This document shows positions 1-5,645 of a DNA stretch of 5,645 nucleotides, one piece after another (within the stretch, counting starts at the first letter, position 1; every line of letters begins with the position of its first letter). The notes under the pieces are model-generated. The model made no database searches, was not told where the DNA came from, and saw nothing but the letters and a program-made list of their open reading frames with translations. Both the position numbers and the translations under genes were made by a program. The DNA is from Candidatus Cloacimonadota bacterium (GTDB lineage Bacteria; Cloacimonadota; Cloacimonadia; JGIOTU-2): assembly GCA_030628975.1 (NCBI GenBank), contig DAOVPZ010000083.1, positions 1 through 5,645 of the forward strand. Direction: 5' to 3'.

Positions 1-103
1 GCATTATAATACTGAGAAATTAGGTATTAAAAATTTGGGAAATTTAATTTCTAATAAATTTAATATAAAAGTGGAATTTGTAGATATCCCTTGTGACATA
101 TAG
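1..103 (+). CDS. Nif3-like dinuclear metal-centre protein, C-terminal fragment
   Basis: This is the 3' end of a gene that begins before the window. The reading frame opens at base 2 and ends with TAG at 101-103, giving 33 residues that start HYNTEKLGIKNLGN and end VEFVDIPCDI. The fragment matches the characteristic C-terminus of the Nif3/YbgI family (sometimes called GTP cyclohydrolase I type 2-like): a GHYxTE motif, a helix with GxxxLG, then a short strand ending in 'F(I/V)D(I/H)P'. In this family the His and the Glu four residues later are ligands of the two-metal site, and both are present here (bases 2-4 and 14-16). The cellular role of Nif3-like proteins is poorly defined, and proposals include metal-dependent hydrolase activity. 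The stop lies 4 bases before the ROK kinase start, suggesting one transcript. The family call rests on a short tail but the motif match is good. Confidence 0.72.
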   Translation, partial: HYNTEKLGIKNLGNLISNKFNIKVEFVDIPCDI

Positions 104-107
104 AAAA

Positions 108-1010
108 ATGAAAACTTTAGGAATAGATATTGGTGGAACTAATATCAAATATGGAGTTGTTGAAAATAATATAATAATTTATAATATTTTAACCAAATCA
201 GAAGTTGCAAAAGGAAAACAATTTCTAATTGGAAAAATTGTTTCTATAATTGAAAATTGTAAGAAGAATTATAATATTAAGTCAATTGGCATCGGAATAG
301 CTGGATTGGTAGATTATCAAAGAGGTTTTGTTTTTGAATCACCCAATCTTCCTGAGTGGAAAGGTGTGAATTTAAAGAATGAACTAAAAATAGTAAATCT
401 ACCAGTATCAATTGATAATGATGCAAACTGCTTTGGTTTGGGAGAATATTTATTACGAAAAGATAAGAAAATCAAAAACTTAATTGGAATAACTCTTGGT
501 ACCGGAATAGGAGGGAGCTTAATTTTGGATGGGAAAATCTATCGTGGGAGTAATGGTTTTGCTGGTGAGATTGGTCATATAAAAGTTGAACCTGATGGAA
601 GAAAATGCAATTGTGGACAAAATGGCTGTTTAGAAGCATATTCTTCTGGTTCAGCTATTGAGAAAAAGAGTAAAGAAATTTTTAATGAAAAAATCGAAAT
701 TAGAACTCTTTACAAAATGGCTTTAAAAGGTAATAGAAAAGTAATAGAGATATTTAAAGAAGCATTTGAAAAACTTGGAATTGTTTGTGCTGGTATAATT
801 GATTTACTTAATCCTGATATTATTGTTTTTGGAGGAGGAATTTCTAATATGAAAGACTTTCTTCTAATACCAATAAGGAAAAGTATTCAAATGAATTGTT
901 ATAATAAATTGTTCGAAAATGTAAAAATTGAGGTTAGTAAATTTGGGATAGATTCCGCTATTGTTGGTGCTGCATACTTAAATTCAAAATATAACAGGTT
1001 TTATAATTGA
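108..1010 (+). CDS. ROK-family sugar kinase (glucokinase-like)
   Basis: The predicted product is a 300-residue cytoplasmic kinase of the ROK family, most likely phosphorylating glucose or a related hexose or N-acetylhexosamine with ATP. Numbering from the ATG at 108, the features are: phosphate-binding DIGGTNIK at 7-14; a GIAGLVD strand at 63-69; ESPNLPEW at 77-84; IDNDAN at 102-107, where Asp105 is the expected catalytic base; the LGTGIGG loop at 130-136; Glu154 and His157 in GEIGH, expected at the sugar site; the zinc motif CxCGxxGCxE (Cys167, Cys169, Cys174, with His157 as fourth ligand); and FGGGIS at 241-246 in the nucleotide-binding half. There is no N-terminal helix-turn-helix, so it is a kinase rather than a NagC/Mlc-type repressor, and the length is normal. 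An in-frame GTG at 93 would add five residues and overlap the upstream gene; ATG 108 puts the start directly before the canonical MKTLGIDIGGT strand. Neither start has a good Shine-Dalgarno, so translational coupling to the upstream gene is likely. The exact sugar cannot be read from the sequence. Confidence 0.93.
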   Translation: MKTLGIDIGGTNIKYGVVENNIIIYNILTKSEVAKGKQFLIGKIVSIIENCKKNYNIKSIGIGIAGLVDYQRGFVFESPNLPEWKGVNLKNELKIVNLPVSIDNDANCFGLGEYLLRKDKKIKNLIGITLGTGIGGSLILDGKIYRGSNGFAGEIGHIKVEPDGRKCNCGQNGCLEAYSSGSAIEKKSKEIFNEKIEIRTLYKMALKGNRKVIEIFKEAFEKLGIVCAGIIDLLNPDIIVFGGGISNMKDFLLIPIRKSIQMNCYNKLFENVKIEVSKFGIDSAIVGAAYLNSKYNRFYN

Positions 1011-1139
1011 CACTACCAAAACAAATTAATGCAAGTATCTAAACAATAACTCGAGAACTTTCCTTTGATAAATGTAAGAGATTATTTTTCCTTTGCACAT
1101 AAAAAATAAAATTAATAAGAATTAAAAAAATATAATAAA

Positions 1140-1169
1140 TTTGACAAAGGAATTTATTATTTCTTTTTG
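1140..1169 (+). promoter_or_regulatory. Candidate Bacteroidota-type promoter for the receptor transcript
   Basis: TTTG at 1140-1143 followed by TCTTTTTG at 1162-1169 resembles the Bacteroidota promoter pattern of TTTG near -33 and TAnnTTTG near -7, with one mismatch in the TA and spacing about 2 bases short. The same stretch has a perfect sigma70-like TTGACA at 1141-1146 but no matching -10 hexamer about 17 bases later. A TATAAT at 1131-1136 lacks a partner -35. The surrounding DNA is so AT-rich that such matches are expected by chance, so this is only a candidate. Confidence 0.22.
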
Positions 1170-1312
1170 TAGAAAAATTTCAACTTTAATCTTTCATTAT
1201 GGAGGTAAAAAGAGCTTTGAAATTTCTTAACAAAAAAGAATTGGAAAAACTAAGTAAAACTAATCACAATTTAAATGAAATGTCTAAAATAGGTTACCCT
1301 TCTTTAGAGGGC

Positions 1313-1342
1313 AAACACTTTAAACCCTATAAGTGTTTTTTA
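1313..1342 (+). terminator. Terminator-like hairpin in the receptor leader
   Basis: AAACACTT (1313-1320) pairs perfectly with AAGTGTTT (1331-1338) across a 10-base loop, and the stem runs into a T-rich tail ending near 1341. The stem is AT-rich (two GC pairs), so termination would be weak to moderate. It could end the nif3-like/ROK transcript about 300 bases after the ROK stop, or act as an attenuator if the receptor promoter lies upstream near 1140. Confidence 0.4.
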
Positions 1343-1364
1343 TGCTAACTTTCATTGATAGGTA

Positions 1365-1407
1365 TCCATCCAAACCTGTTTGTATGCAGGTAGATATTTC
1401 GGGTGGA
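1365..1407 (+). promoter_or_regulatory. Folded leader element before the receptor start
   Basis: TCCATCC (1365-1371) can pair with GGGTGGA (1401-1407) over 7 base pairs including one G-U. Inside it ACCTG (1374-1378) pairs with CAGGT (1387-1391) around an 8-base loop. The internal loop is asymmetric (2 bases on the left, 9 on the right). The element ends 33 bases before the ribosome-binding site. It matches no riboswitch or RNA family that I recognise, and it could be a chance fold, although it is more GC-rich than the flanking DNA. Confidence 0.3.
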
Positions 1408-1440
1408 AATTATGATATAACTAACAAATAAAAAATCTAC

Positions 1441-1445
1441 GGAGG
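1441..1445 (+). promoter_or_regulatory. Strong Shine-Dalgarno site of the receptor gene
   Basis: GGAGG sits 6 bases before the ATG at 1452 and fixes the receptor start. It is much stronger than anything in front of the ROK kinase gene, which fits a protein made in quantity for the outer membrane. Confidence 0.85.
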
Positions 1446-1451
1446 ATTTCA

Positions 1452-4172
1452 ATGAAAAAAATATTGTTTATAATTATCTTATCACTCCTTATTATACCTT
1501 ATACCTTAGTTGCAGCTGATACTGGTACTCTTGCTGGAAAAGTTACTGTTGAAAAAACTAAAGAACCATTGAGGGCTGCTAATGTTGTTGTAGAAGGAAC
1601 GGAAATGGGAGCTTTAACAAAAAGTGATGGAAGCTTTATTATCAAAAATATCCCTTTTGGCGTTTATGATGTTTCTGCAAGAATTATGGGATATGAAAAA
1701 CAAACAAAAGAAGTTGAGATTAAAACTGATTTAACAACAACGGTAATGTTTTCATTAAGAATGAAAGCTATTGGTATCCCGGGTATAATAGTTTTAGCAG
1801 ACCGCGCAGGAAAAGATACCCCAATTGCATTTACAGATGTGTCAAAAGAAGAAATTACTTCATCCCTTGGTTCTCGTGATATTCCCCTTGTGCTAATAAA
1901 TACTCCCAGTGTTTATTCAACCTGCCAGGGTGGTGGCGCTGGAGATGCTCGTGTAAATATTCGTGGTTTCAATCAAAGAAATGTTGCTGTTATGATTAAT
2001 GGTGTTCCAATAAATGATATGGAAAATGGCTGGGTTTATTGGTCAAACTGGGATGGTCTTGGTGACGCCACATCCTCTATCCAGGTTCAAAGAGGATTAA
2101 GTGCTGTTAACCTTGCTGTTCCTTCCATTGGTGGAACTATGAATATAATAACCGACCCAACCAAAATGAAAAAGGGTGTTTTATTTAAACAAGAATATGG
2201 TTCTGGAGGATTTAGAAAGAACACTCTTGCAGCAAATTCTGGTTTAGTTAATGACAAATATGCCTTTAGTTTTAATGTTAATCGTAAAACCGGTGACGGT
2301 GTCATTGATGGAACATGGACTGATGCCTGGTCTTATTATCTTGCCACAAGCTATAATATCAATGAAAATAATCGTCTTGAATTCTATGCTGTTGGTGCTC
2401 CTCAAAGACATGGTCAGAATCTATATATGCAGAATATGGCAGCATTTAATCATGAATATGCCAAAGACAATTCAGATGTACCTGATAGTGAACTTCCTGA
2501 CTATTTTTCTGATTTCGCTGAATCTGAAGCCGGAATATTCTACAATGAAAACTGGAATGTTGTAAGCTCTGATTATAAAGGAAAGCAATGGTGGGATGGT
2601 AAACTGCATGACAGATATTCACCAAATTTCATTAACGAAAGAGAAAACTACTTTCATAAACCACAGATAAATTTAAACTGGTTCACGAAATTAAGCGAAC
2701 AGTTAAATGTTTATTCCATTCTTTACTTCTCAGGAGGAAAAGGTGGTGGAACGGGTACATACGGTAGCCTAGCGTGGGATTATTCTGGTCCATCCAGAAT
2801 TATTGACTGGAATTCGACAATTGCAATTAACGATACATCCTCAACTGGTTCTGCAGGTATTCTTCGTAACAGTTGTAATACTCAATGGACGATCGGAGCA
2901 ATAACCAAAGTAAAATACAAGATCAATGATCAAGTCAAAACTTCTTTTGGTCTTGACTGGAGAACTGCAGAAATTGATCACTTTAGAGAAGTGCGTGATC
3001 TACTTGGTGGTGATTATTGCTACTACGACGGTAATGATTTTGATACTACCGAAGAAGATTATAAAAAAGGTCTCGGTGACAAGATTGCTTATTATAACAC
3101 CAATACTGTAGATTGGTTCGGTGGATATGCTCAAGGTGAATATTTAGCGGGAAAATTTAACTTATTTGGTATGTTTGGCCTTTCCAGCATTAAGTATTCA
3201 TTTACAGACCACTTTGCTGATGATGGAACAGGTAAAGAATTATTTTCAGAAACAGATTGGATTCTTGGCTACCAGGGTAAAGGTGGTGCAAGTTATCGAT
3301 TGACAGATTATCTTGGAATATTTGGGAACGCAGGTTATGTTTCAAAATGCCCCATATTTGATGAAGTAATAGATGACTATGATGGAACAGTAGCTGAAGA
3401 TCCCGAAAATGAAAAATTCACTAGTGTTGAAACTGGATTGAATGTTGTATGTCTGGATGGAATGTTGAACATTAAGGGTGATATCTATTTCACACAATGG
3501 ATTGATCAAACTAAAACTAAAGGTGTAGAAGATTCACTTGGCAATGAAGGTATCGTATTCCTCAGAGGTATGGATTCACGTCATGCAGGAATAGAATTAG
3601 AACTACACGCTCAACCAATTCCATTGGTAAAATTTGATGTATCATTCTCCAAGGGTGATTGGATTTATATGAACGATTTCAGTGCTACATATAAAAATTG
3701 GATTGAAGGAGTTGAGATAATTGATACATTAAATTGCTATGTCGAGAATCTCAAAGTTGGTGATGCTCCTCAAACACAACTTGCTTTTGAAACAACATTA
3801 TTTCCTATTGAAGGTTTGAAAGCTACCGTATCCTATAAATATTTCTGTGATTTCTATGCTGGATGGGATCCATTCAGCCGCCAAGATCCAGATGACAAAG
3901 CTCAAAGTTGGAGAATTCCAGCACATGGTATTGTAGATCTTCATATAATTTATAAACTTCCTACAATTGTTAAAGGAATTGAAATGGAAGCTTTTACTCA
4001 TATATTCAATTTGTTGGATGAAGTATATATTCAAGATGCAATCGATAATAGCGCTTACAATGCTTGGGCTGATTGGGGTTCACCGCCACATTATCCTCAT
4101 TCTGGTAGTGCTGCAGAAGTATTCTTTGGACTTCCCAGAAGTTTCAATGCTGGTTTGTCAATTAAATTTTAA
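1452..4172 (+). CDS. TonB-dependent outer-membrane receptor with carboxypeptidase-regulatory-like domain
   Basis: This 906-residue protein is predicted to sit in the outer membrane and take up a ligand using TonB-ExbBD energy. Residues 1-22 form a signal peptide (MKK, hydrophobic core, VAA before Asp23). Residues about 26-102 are a CarboxypepD_reg-like beta-sandwich, with LAGKVTVEKTKEPLRAANV and the SDGSFIIKNIPFGVYDV turn. The plug follows at about 120-240, with TPIAFTDVSKEEI, the RVNIRGFNQRNVAVMINGVP segment around 167-186, NDMENGWVYWSNWDGL at 188-203, and VQRGLSAVNLAVPSIGGTMN near 212-231. The rest, to about residue 906, alternates aromatic-rich strands and polar loops as expected for a 22-strand barrel, and ends in NAGLSIKF with the terminal Phe typical of barrel proteins. 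Length is normal for the family. There is no SusD-type lipoprotein gene after it, so a SusCD glycan system is not supported; the substrate is unknown. It appears to be a single-gene unit with its own leader and terminator. Confidence 0.92.
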   Translation: MKKILFIIILSLLIIPYTLVAADTGTLAGKVTVEKTKEPLRAANVVVEGTEMGALTKSDGSFIIKNIPFGVYDVSARIMGYEKQTKEVEIKTDLTTTVMFSLRMKAIGIPGIIVLADRAGKDTPIAFTDVSKEEITSSLGSRDIPLVLINTPSVYSTCQGGGAGDARVNIRGFNQRNVAVMINGVPINDMENGWVYWSNWDGLGDATSSIQVQRGLSAVNLAVPSIGGTMNIITDPTKMKKGVLFKQEYGSGGFRKNTLAANSGLVNDKYAFSFNVNRKTGDGVIDGTWTDAWSYYLATSYNINENNRLEFYAVGAPQRHGQNLYMQNMAAFNHEYAKDNSDVPDSELPDYFSDFAESEAGIFYNENWNVVSSDYKGKQWWDGKLHDRYSPNFINERENYFHKPQINLNWFTKLSEQLNVYSILYFSGGKGGGTGTYGSLAWDYSGPSRIIDWNSTIAINDTSSTGSAGILRNSCNTQWTIGAITKVKYKINDQVKTSFGLDWRTAEIDHFREVRDLLGGDYCYYDGNDFDTTEEDYKKGLGDKIAYYNTNTVDWFGGYAQGEYLAGKFNLFGMFGLSSIKYSFTDHFADDGTGKELFSETDWILGYQGKGGASYRLTDYLGIFGNAGYVSKCPIFDEVIDDYDGTVAEDPENEKFTSVETGLNVVCLDGMLNIKGDIYFTQWIDQTKTKGVEDSLGNEGIVFLRGMDSRHAGIELELHAQPIPLVKFDVSFSKGDWIYMNDFSATYKNWIEGVEIIDTLNCYVENLKVGDAPQTQLAFETTLFPIEGLKATVSYKYFCDFYAGWDPFSRQDPDDKAQSWRIPAHGIVDLHIIYKLPTIVKGIEMEAFTHIFNLLDEVYIQDAIDNSAYNAWADWGSPPHYPHSGSAAEVFFGLPRSFNAGLSIKF

Positions 4173-4190
4173 TTGAAGCATAAAATTATT

Positions 4191-4226
4191 AAACCCTCAA
4201 GGTTTTCAGATCTTGGGGGTTTTTTT
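4191..4226 (+). terminator. Intrinsic terminator after the receptor gene
   Basis: AAACCCTCAAG (4191-4201) pairs with CTTGGGGGTTT (4212-4222) in an 11-base-pair stem with one G-U pair and a 10-base loop, followed by a T-run through 4226. It begins 19 bases after the receptor stop. Read from the other strand the stem is followed only by a mixed A/T tail, so it may also slow transcription from the convergent HAD gene, but it is clearly best on the plus strand. Confidence 0.9.
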
Positions 4227-4327
4227 ATGATCGGTATAAAAGTTGTATAATTGCATGATTAGTTTAATAGATGAATGATTGGTTGATTGAGAAACAATGA
4301 TATTCAAAATTTATTTGACAGAGTTTA

Positions 4328-4990
4328 TCATAATAGTTTTTCAATCTTTTCTTTTATTTTCCAAAAATCTTTCCCATAAAAATCTGTTATCTTTTTAATC
4401 TTTTCCCATTCAGGTTTTGTGTGTTTATCTTCGATAGAAAAAACTGTCATTCCAGCATTTTTTGCTGCTTGAATACCCACAAACACATCTTCAATTACTA
4501 AACAATTTTCAGGTTTTACACCCAATTCAGAAGCAACTCTCAAAAAAATATCTGGAAACGGTTTGCCTTTTATGTCTTCACATCCAGCAACAAGGCAATC
4601 AAAAAAATGTAATACATTATTAGCTTTTAAAACTGATTGTGCTAAAAATTTTGAATTACTGGTTCCAACACCAATTTTTATCTTTTTTGCTTTCAGAAAG
4701 TCTAATAATTCCCTTGCACCTGGTTTTAAAGGTATATCATTTTCATAATGCCGGGCAACCATTTCAGTCCATTCTTTCATAATTTCTTCAATTGAATCTG
4801 ATAAATTAAATTTCTGTTTGAAATATTTCGCAACTTCAACAAAACTATCTCCATGTTCCATATCATGAAATAAATCATCAGGAATAGGGATTCCTCGCTT
4901 ACCTAAGTATTCTTTATCGACTTCAACCCAGACTCCCATTGAATCGATAAGGGTTCCATCTAAATCAAAGATTACAGCTTCTAATTTCAT
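4328..4990 (-). CDS. HAD-superfamily phosphatase, beta-phosphoglucomutase-like subfamily
   Basis: The 220-residue product is a cytoplasmic haloacid dehalogenase-type hydrolase of subfamily IA with a helical cap. Motif I is FDLDGTLIDS at 8-17, with Asp9 the nucleophile and Asp11 the acid/base. The cap spans roughly 16-82. Motif II is GVGTSNS at 107-113 (Thr110/Ser111), motif III Lys is Lys143 in GKPFPDIF, and motif IV is IEDVFVGIQAAKNAGM at 166-181 with Glu167 and Asp168 for magnesium. All catalytic residues are intact and the length is standard. Members act as phosphosugar mutases or as phosphatases on small phosphorylated metabolites, including sugar phosphates and FMN precursors; the substrate cannot be chosen here. 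The start is supported by a GAAAGG site 9 bases upstream. It converges on the receptor gene and lies downstream of the PhnE-like gene on the same strand but across a 310-base structured gap, so it is probably transcribed separately. Confidence 0.9.
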   Translation of the reverse strand: MKLEAVIFDLDGTLIDSMGVWVEVDKEYLGKRGIPIPDDLFHDMEHGDSFVEVAKYFKQKFNLSDSIEEIMKEWTEMVARHYENDIPLKPGARELLDFLKAKKIKIGVGTSNSKFLAQSVLKANNVLHFFDCLVAGCEDIKGKPFPDIFLRVASELGVKPENCLVIEDVFVGIQAAKNAGMTVFSIEDKHTKPEWEKIKKITDFYGKDFWKIKEKIEKLL

Positions 4991-4999
4991 CTGAAAATG

Positions 5000-5005
5000 C
5001 CTTTC
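5000..5005 (-). promoter_or_regulatory. Shine-Dalgarno site of the HAD gene
   Basis: The minus strand reads GAAAGG here, ending 9 bases before the ATG at 4990. It supports the chosen start. The hairpin at 5016-5036 lies just upstream and would leave this site unpaired. Confidence 0.65.
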
Positions 5006-5015
5006 ACTTTATTTT

Positions 5016-5104
5016 GATTTGGGATGAACCCAAATCTACCCCTCTACGGACGGGTAGAAACAGGCCTGCCCTCCGTTTGTTGGGAGGGTTTATCCTGTTT
5101 CTGC
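5016..5104. repeat. Cluster of three overlapping hairpins, possible dispersed repeat or RNA leader
   Basis: Three inverted repeats abut. Hairpin A is GATTTGGG (5016-5023) with CCCAAATC (5029-5036), an 8-pair stem and 5-base loop. Hairpin B is CTACCC (5036-5041) with GGGTAG (5052-5057). Hairpin C has an outer stem AGAAACAGG (5056-5064) with CCTGTTTCT (5094-5102), extendable by two more pairs to 5054/5104, and an inner stem CCCTCC (5069-5074) with GGAGGG (5083-5088). The block is about half GC against an AT-rich background. Transcribed on the minus strand it would form the 5' leader of the HAD gene. It could instead be a copy of a genome-wide palindromic intergenic repeat; this window alone cannot decide. 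Confidence 0.6.
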
Positions 5105-5251
5105 TCATATTTACATTACAATAAATATAATATTTTCATCTTTCTTTGTATCTGCTTGCAAACATGTATGTTTCATAATTGTTTAAAATTATCAAGGAAA
5201 TATTGGTATATCGGGAGGAACTTTCAGTATAACATCATTTGCGAAAAGTTT

Positions 5252-5269
5252 ATCCCGACAAGTCGGGAT
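5252..5269. repeat. Near-perfect palindrome downstream of the PhnE-like gene
   Basis: ATCCCGAC (5252-5259) and GTCGGGAT (5262-5269) form an 8-base-pair stem around AA. It lies about 30 bases beyond the PhnE-like stop on the minus strand and could form the 3' hairpin of that transcript, but the tail on that strand (AAACTTTTC) is not a clean T-run. Short GC-rich palindromes of this shape are common as dispersed intergenic repeats in FCB-group genomes, so either reading is possible. Confidence 0.55.
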
Positions 5270-5300
5270 TCATTTTCATAATCTGAATATGTGTGTTTAT

Positions 5301-5645
5301 TTATATTTCTGTCAACTTTGCTCTGATTTTTGCACTTACCATATCCATTATCCAGACTACTAAAGCAATAAGCCAGATTAGTATTCCCACATTATGCCAG
5401 CGAAGGAGTTGTTGTTGCTGTAGAAGAAGCAAGCCAATTCCTCCACCACCGACAAATCCAACAATTGTTGCCATTCGAACATTTATATCCCAACGGTAGA
5501 TTGTAAAAGCAAGATAGGGGGAAAGAATCTGAGGAATGACTGCATAAACCCAGGTTTGCAATGTGCTGGCTCCAGTTGCTTTGATAGCTTCAACAGGTCC
5601 CGGATCAATATTCTCGATCTGTTCGGAATATAATTTTGTAAGAGC
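5301..5645 (-). CDS. PhnE-type phosphonate/phosphate ABC transporter permease, C-terminal part
   Basis: The window edge cuts this gene; 114 C-terminal residues are visible and the frame is open to base 5645, so the TTG at 5559-5561 is internal rather than a start. The visible part begins ALTKLYSEQIENIDPGPVEA, the segment that precedes the permease EAA loop. The EAA motif spans visible residues 19-39 (Glu19-Ala20, Gly26, Pro38) and docks on the ATPase subunit. It is followed by LAFTIYRWDINVR (45-57), the glycine-rich VGFVGGGGIG (62-71), a final membrane segment at about 86-102, and a basic cytoplasmic tail. This pattern is that of PhnE-family inner-membrane subunits, which with PhnC and PhnD import phosphonates, phosphite or phosphate. 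Substrate and partners lie outside the window. A run of four Gln at 76-79 follows the glycine-rich segment. The stop is TAA at 5301-5303. Confidence 0.87.
   Translation of the reverse strand, partial: ALTKLYSEQIENIDPGPVEAIKATGASTLQTWVYAVIPQILSPYLAFTIYRWDINVRMATIVGFVGGGGIGLLLLQQQQLLRWHNVGILIWLIALVVWIMDMVSAKIRAKLTEI

Larger units (their letters stand above)
1011..1451. other. Long non-coding leader upstream of the receptor gene
   Basis: This 441-base gap holds no recognisable conserved gene. The first half (1011-1200) is very AT-rich and contains TTCCTTTG at 1060-1067 and 1088-1095 plus its inverted copy at 1145-1152. The second half contains a terminator-like hairpin (1313-1338), a two-part stem structure (1365-1407) and the receptor's ribosome-binding site. 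A 49-codon open frame runs from ATG 1199 to TAA 1346-1348. It has a GGAGG at 1201-1205 placed before an in-frame TTG at 1217, but its 3' end overlaps the terminator-like hairpin and its lysine-rich composition could arise by chance in AT-rich DNA, so I do not call it a gene. No known riboswitch class was recognised; in particular I see no B12-box-like sequence. Confidence 0.6.
4991..5300. other. Structured intergenic gap between the HAD and PhnE-like genes
   Basis: No gene is supported in these 310 bases. The HAD-proximal part (5016-5104) is a GC-rich hairpin cluster described separately, and the PhnE-proximal part carries the palindrome at 5252-5269. Between them (5105-5251) the DNA is AT-rich and shows only small symmetries, such as AAACAT-GT-ATGTTT at 5160-5173. 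The HAD promoter must lie here if that gene has its own. A TAGATTTG on the minus strand at 5031-5038 fits the Bacteroidota -7 pattern but has no convincing -33 partner. Confidence 0.55.

Noticed and set aside
93..107. GTG start for the ROK kinase
   Set aside because: It would overlap the Nif3-like gene by 11 bases and add MTYRK before the normal family N-terminus, with no better ribosome-binding site than ATG 108.
1340..1451. Cobalamin or other known riboswitch before the receptor
   Set aside because: No B12-box-like sequence or other riboswitch core that I can recognise is present; only generic stems are seen.
2087..2305. Open frame on the minus strand inside the receptor gene
   Set aside because: It lies wholly within the well-supported receptor coding sequence and shows no family motif. 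The same applies to the plus-strand frames at 2251-2565, 2926-3111 and 3967-4176, and to the minus-strand frame at 3798-4034.
4256..4296. Degenerate GATTAG/GATGAATGATTGGTTGATTGA repetition between terminator and HAD stop
   Set aside because: The units are irregular in length and sequence and fit simple AT-rich low-complexity DNA rather than a repeat array or CRISPR.
4563..4748. Plus-strand open frame opposite the HAD gene
   Set aside because: The HAD gene on the other strand has all four catalytic motifs; this is its antisense shadow.
5024..5281. 85-codon plus-strand open frame in the HAD/PhnE gap
   Set aside because: It runs through the hairpin cluster and the palindrome, has a Cys/Phe/Tyr-rich composition without any recognisable domain, and has no ribosome-binding site.
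5293..5499. 68-codon plus-strand open frame
   Set aside because: It is antisense to the PhnE-like permease, whose EAA motif and membrane segments are clear.

Overview
The window is an AT-rich (roughly one-third GC) bacterial stretch with five protein-coding genes, two of them cut by the window edges. The best taxonomic clue is the large outer-membrane receptor at 1452-4172. It has an N-terminal carboxypeptidase-regulatory-like (CarboxypepD_reg-like) domain ahead of a TonB plug and barrel, which is typical of Bacteroidota and other lineages of the FCB group (for example Cloacimonadota-type genomes). Low GC and long, hairpin-rich intergenic regions fit this, but the placement is inference from gene style, not a marker-gene result.

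Layout. Positions 1-103 hold the last 33 codons of a Nif3-like dinuclear-metal protein, followed after 4 bases by a ROK-family sugar kinase (108-1010), probably co-transcribed. A 441-base non-coding leader (1011-1451) contains a terminator-like hairpin, a second folded element and a strong ribosome-binding site just before the 906-residue TonB-dependent receptor (1452-4172). A strong intrinsic terminator at 4191-4226 closes the receptor unit and separates it from a convergent minus-strand HAD-family phosphatase (4328-4990). Upstream of the HAD gene lies a 310-base gap (4991-5300) with a GC-rich cluster of overlapping hairpins (5016-5104) and a near-perfect palindrome (5252-5269). The window ends inside a minus-strand PhnE-type ABC permease, of which the C-terminal 114 residues are visible.

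Function. The genes do not form one obvious pathway. The ROK kinase points to sugar phosphorylation in the cytoplasm, the receptor to TonB-driven uptake of an unidentified ligand across the outer membrane, the HAD protein to phosphoester hydrolysis or phosphosugar housekeeping, and the PhnE-like protein to import of a phosphonate, phosphate or related oxyanion. No SusD partner follows the receptor. I see no clear new multi-gene system. The least explained parts are the two structured intergenic regions, which may hold regulatory RNA leaders or dispersed palindromic repeats.
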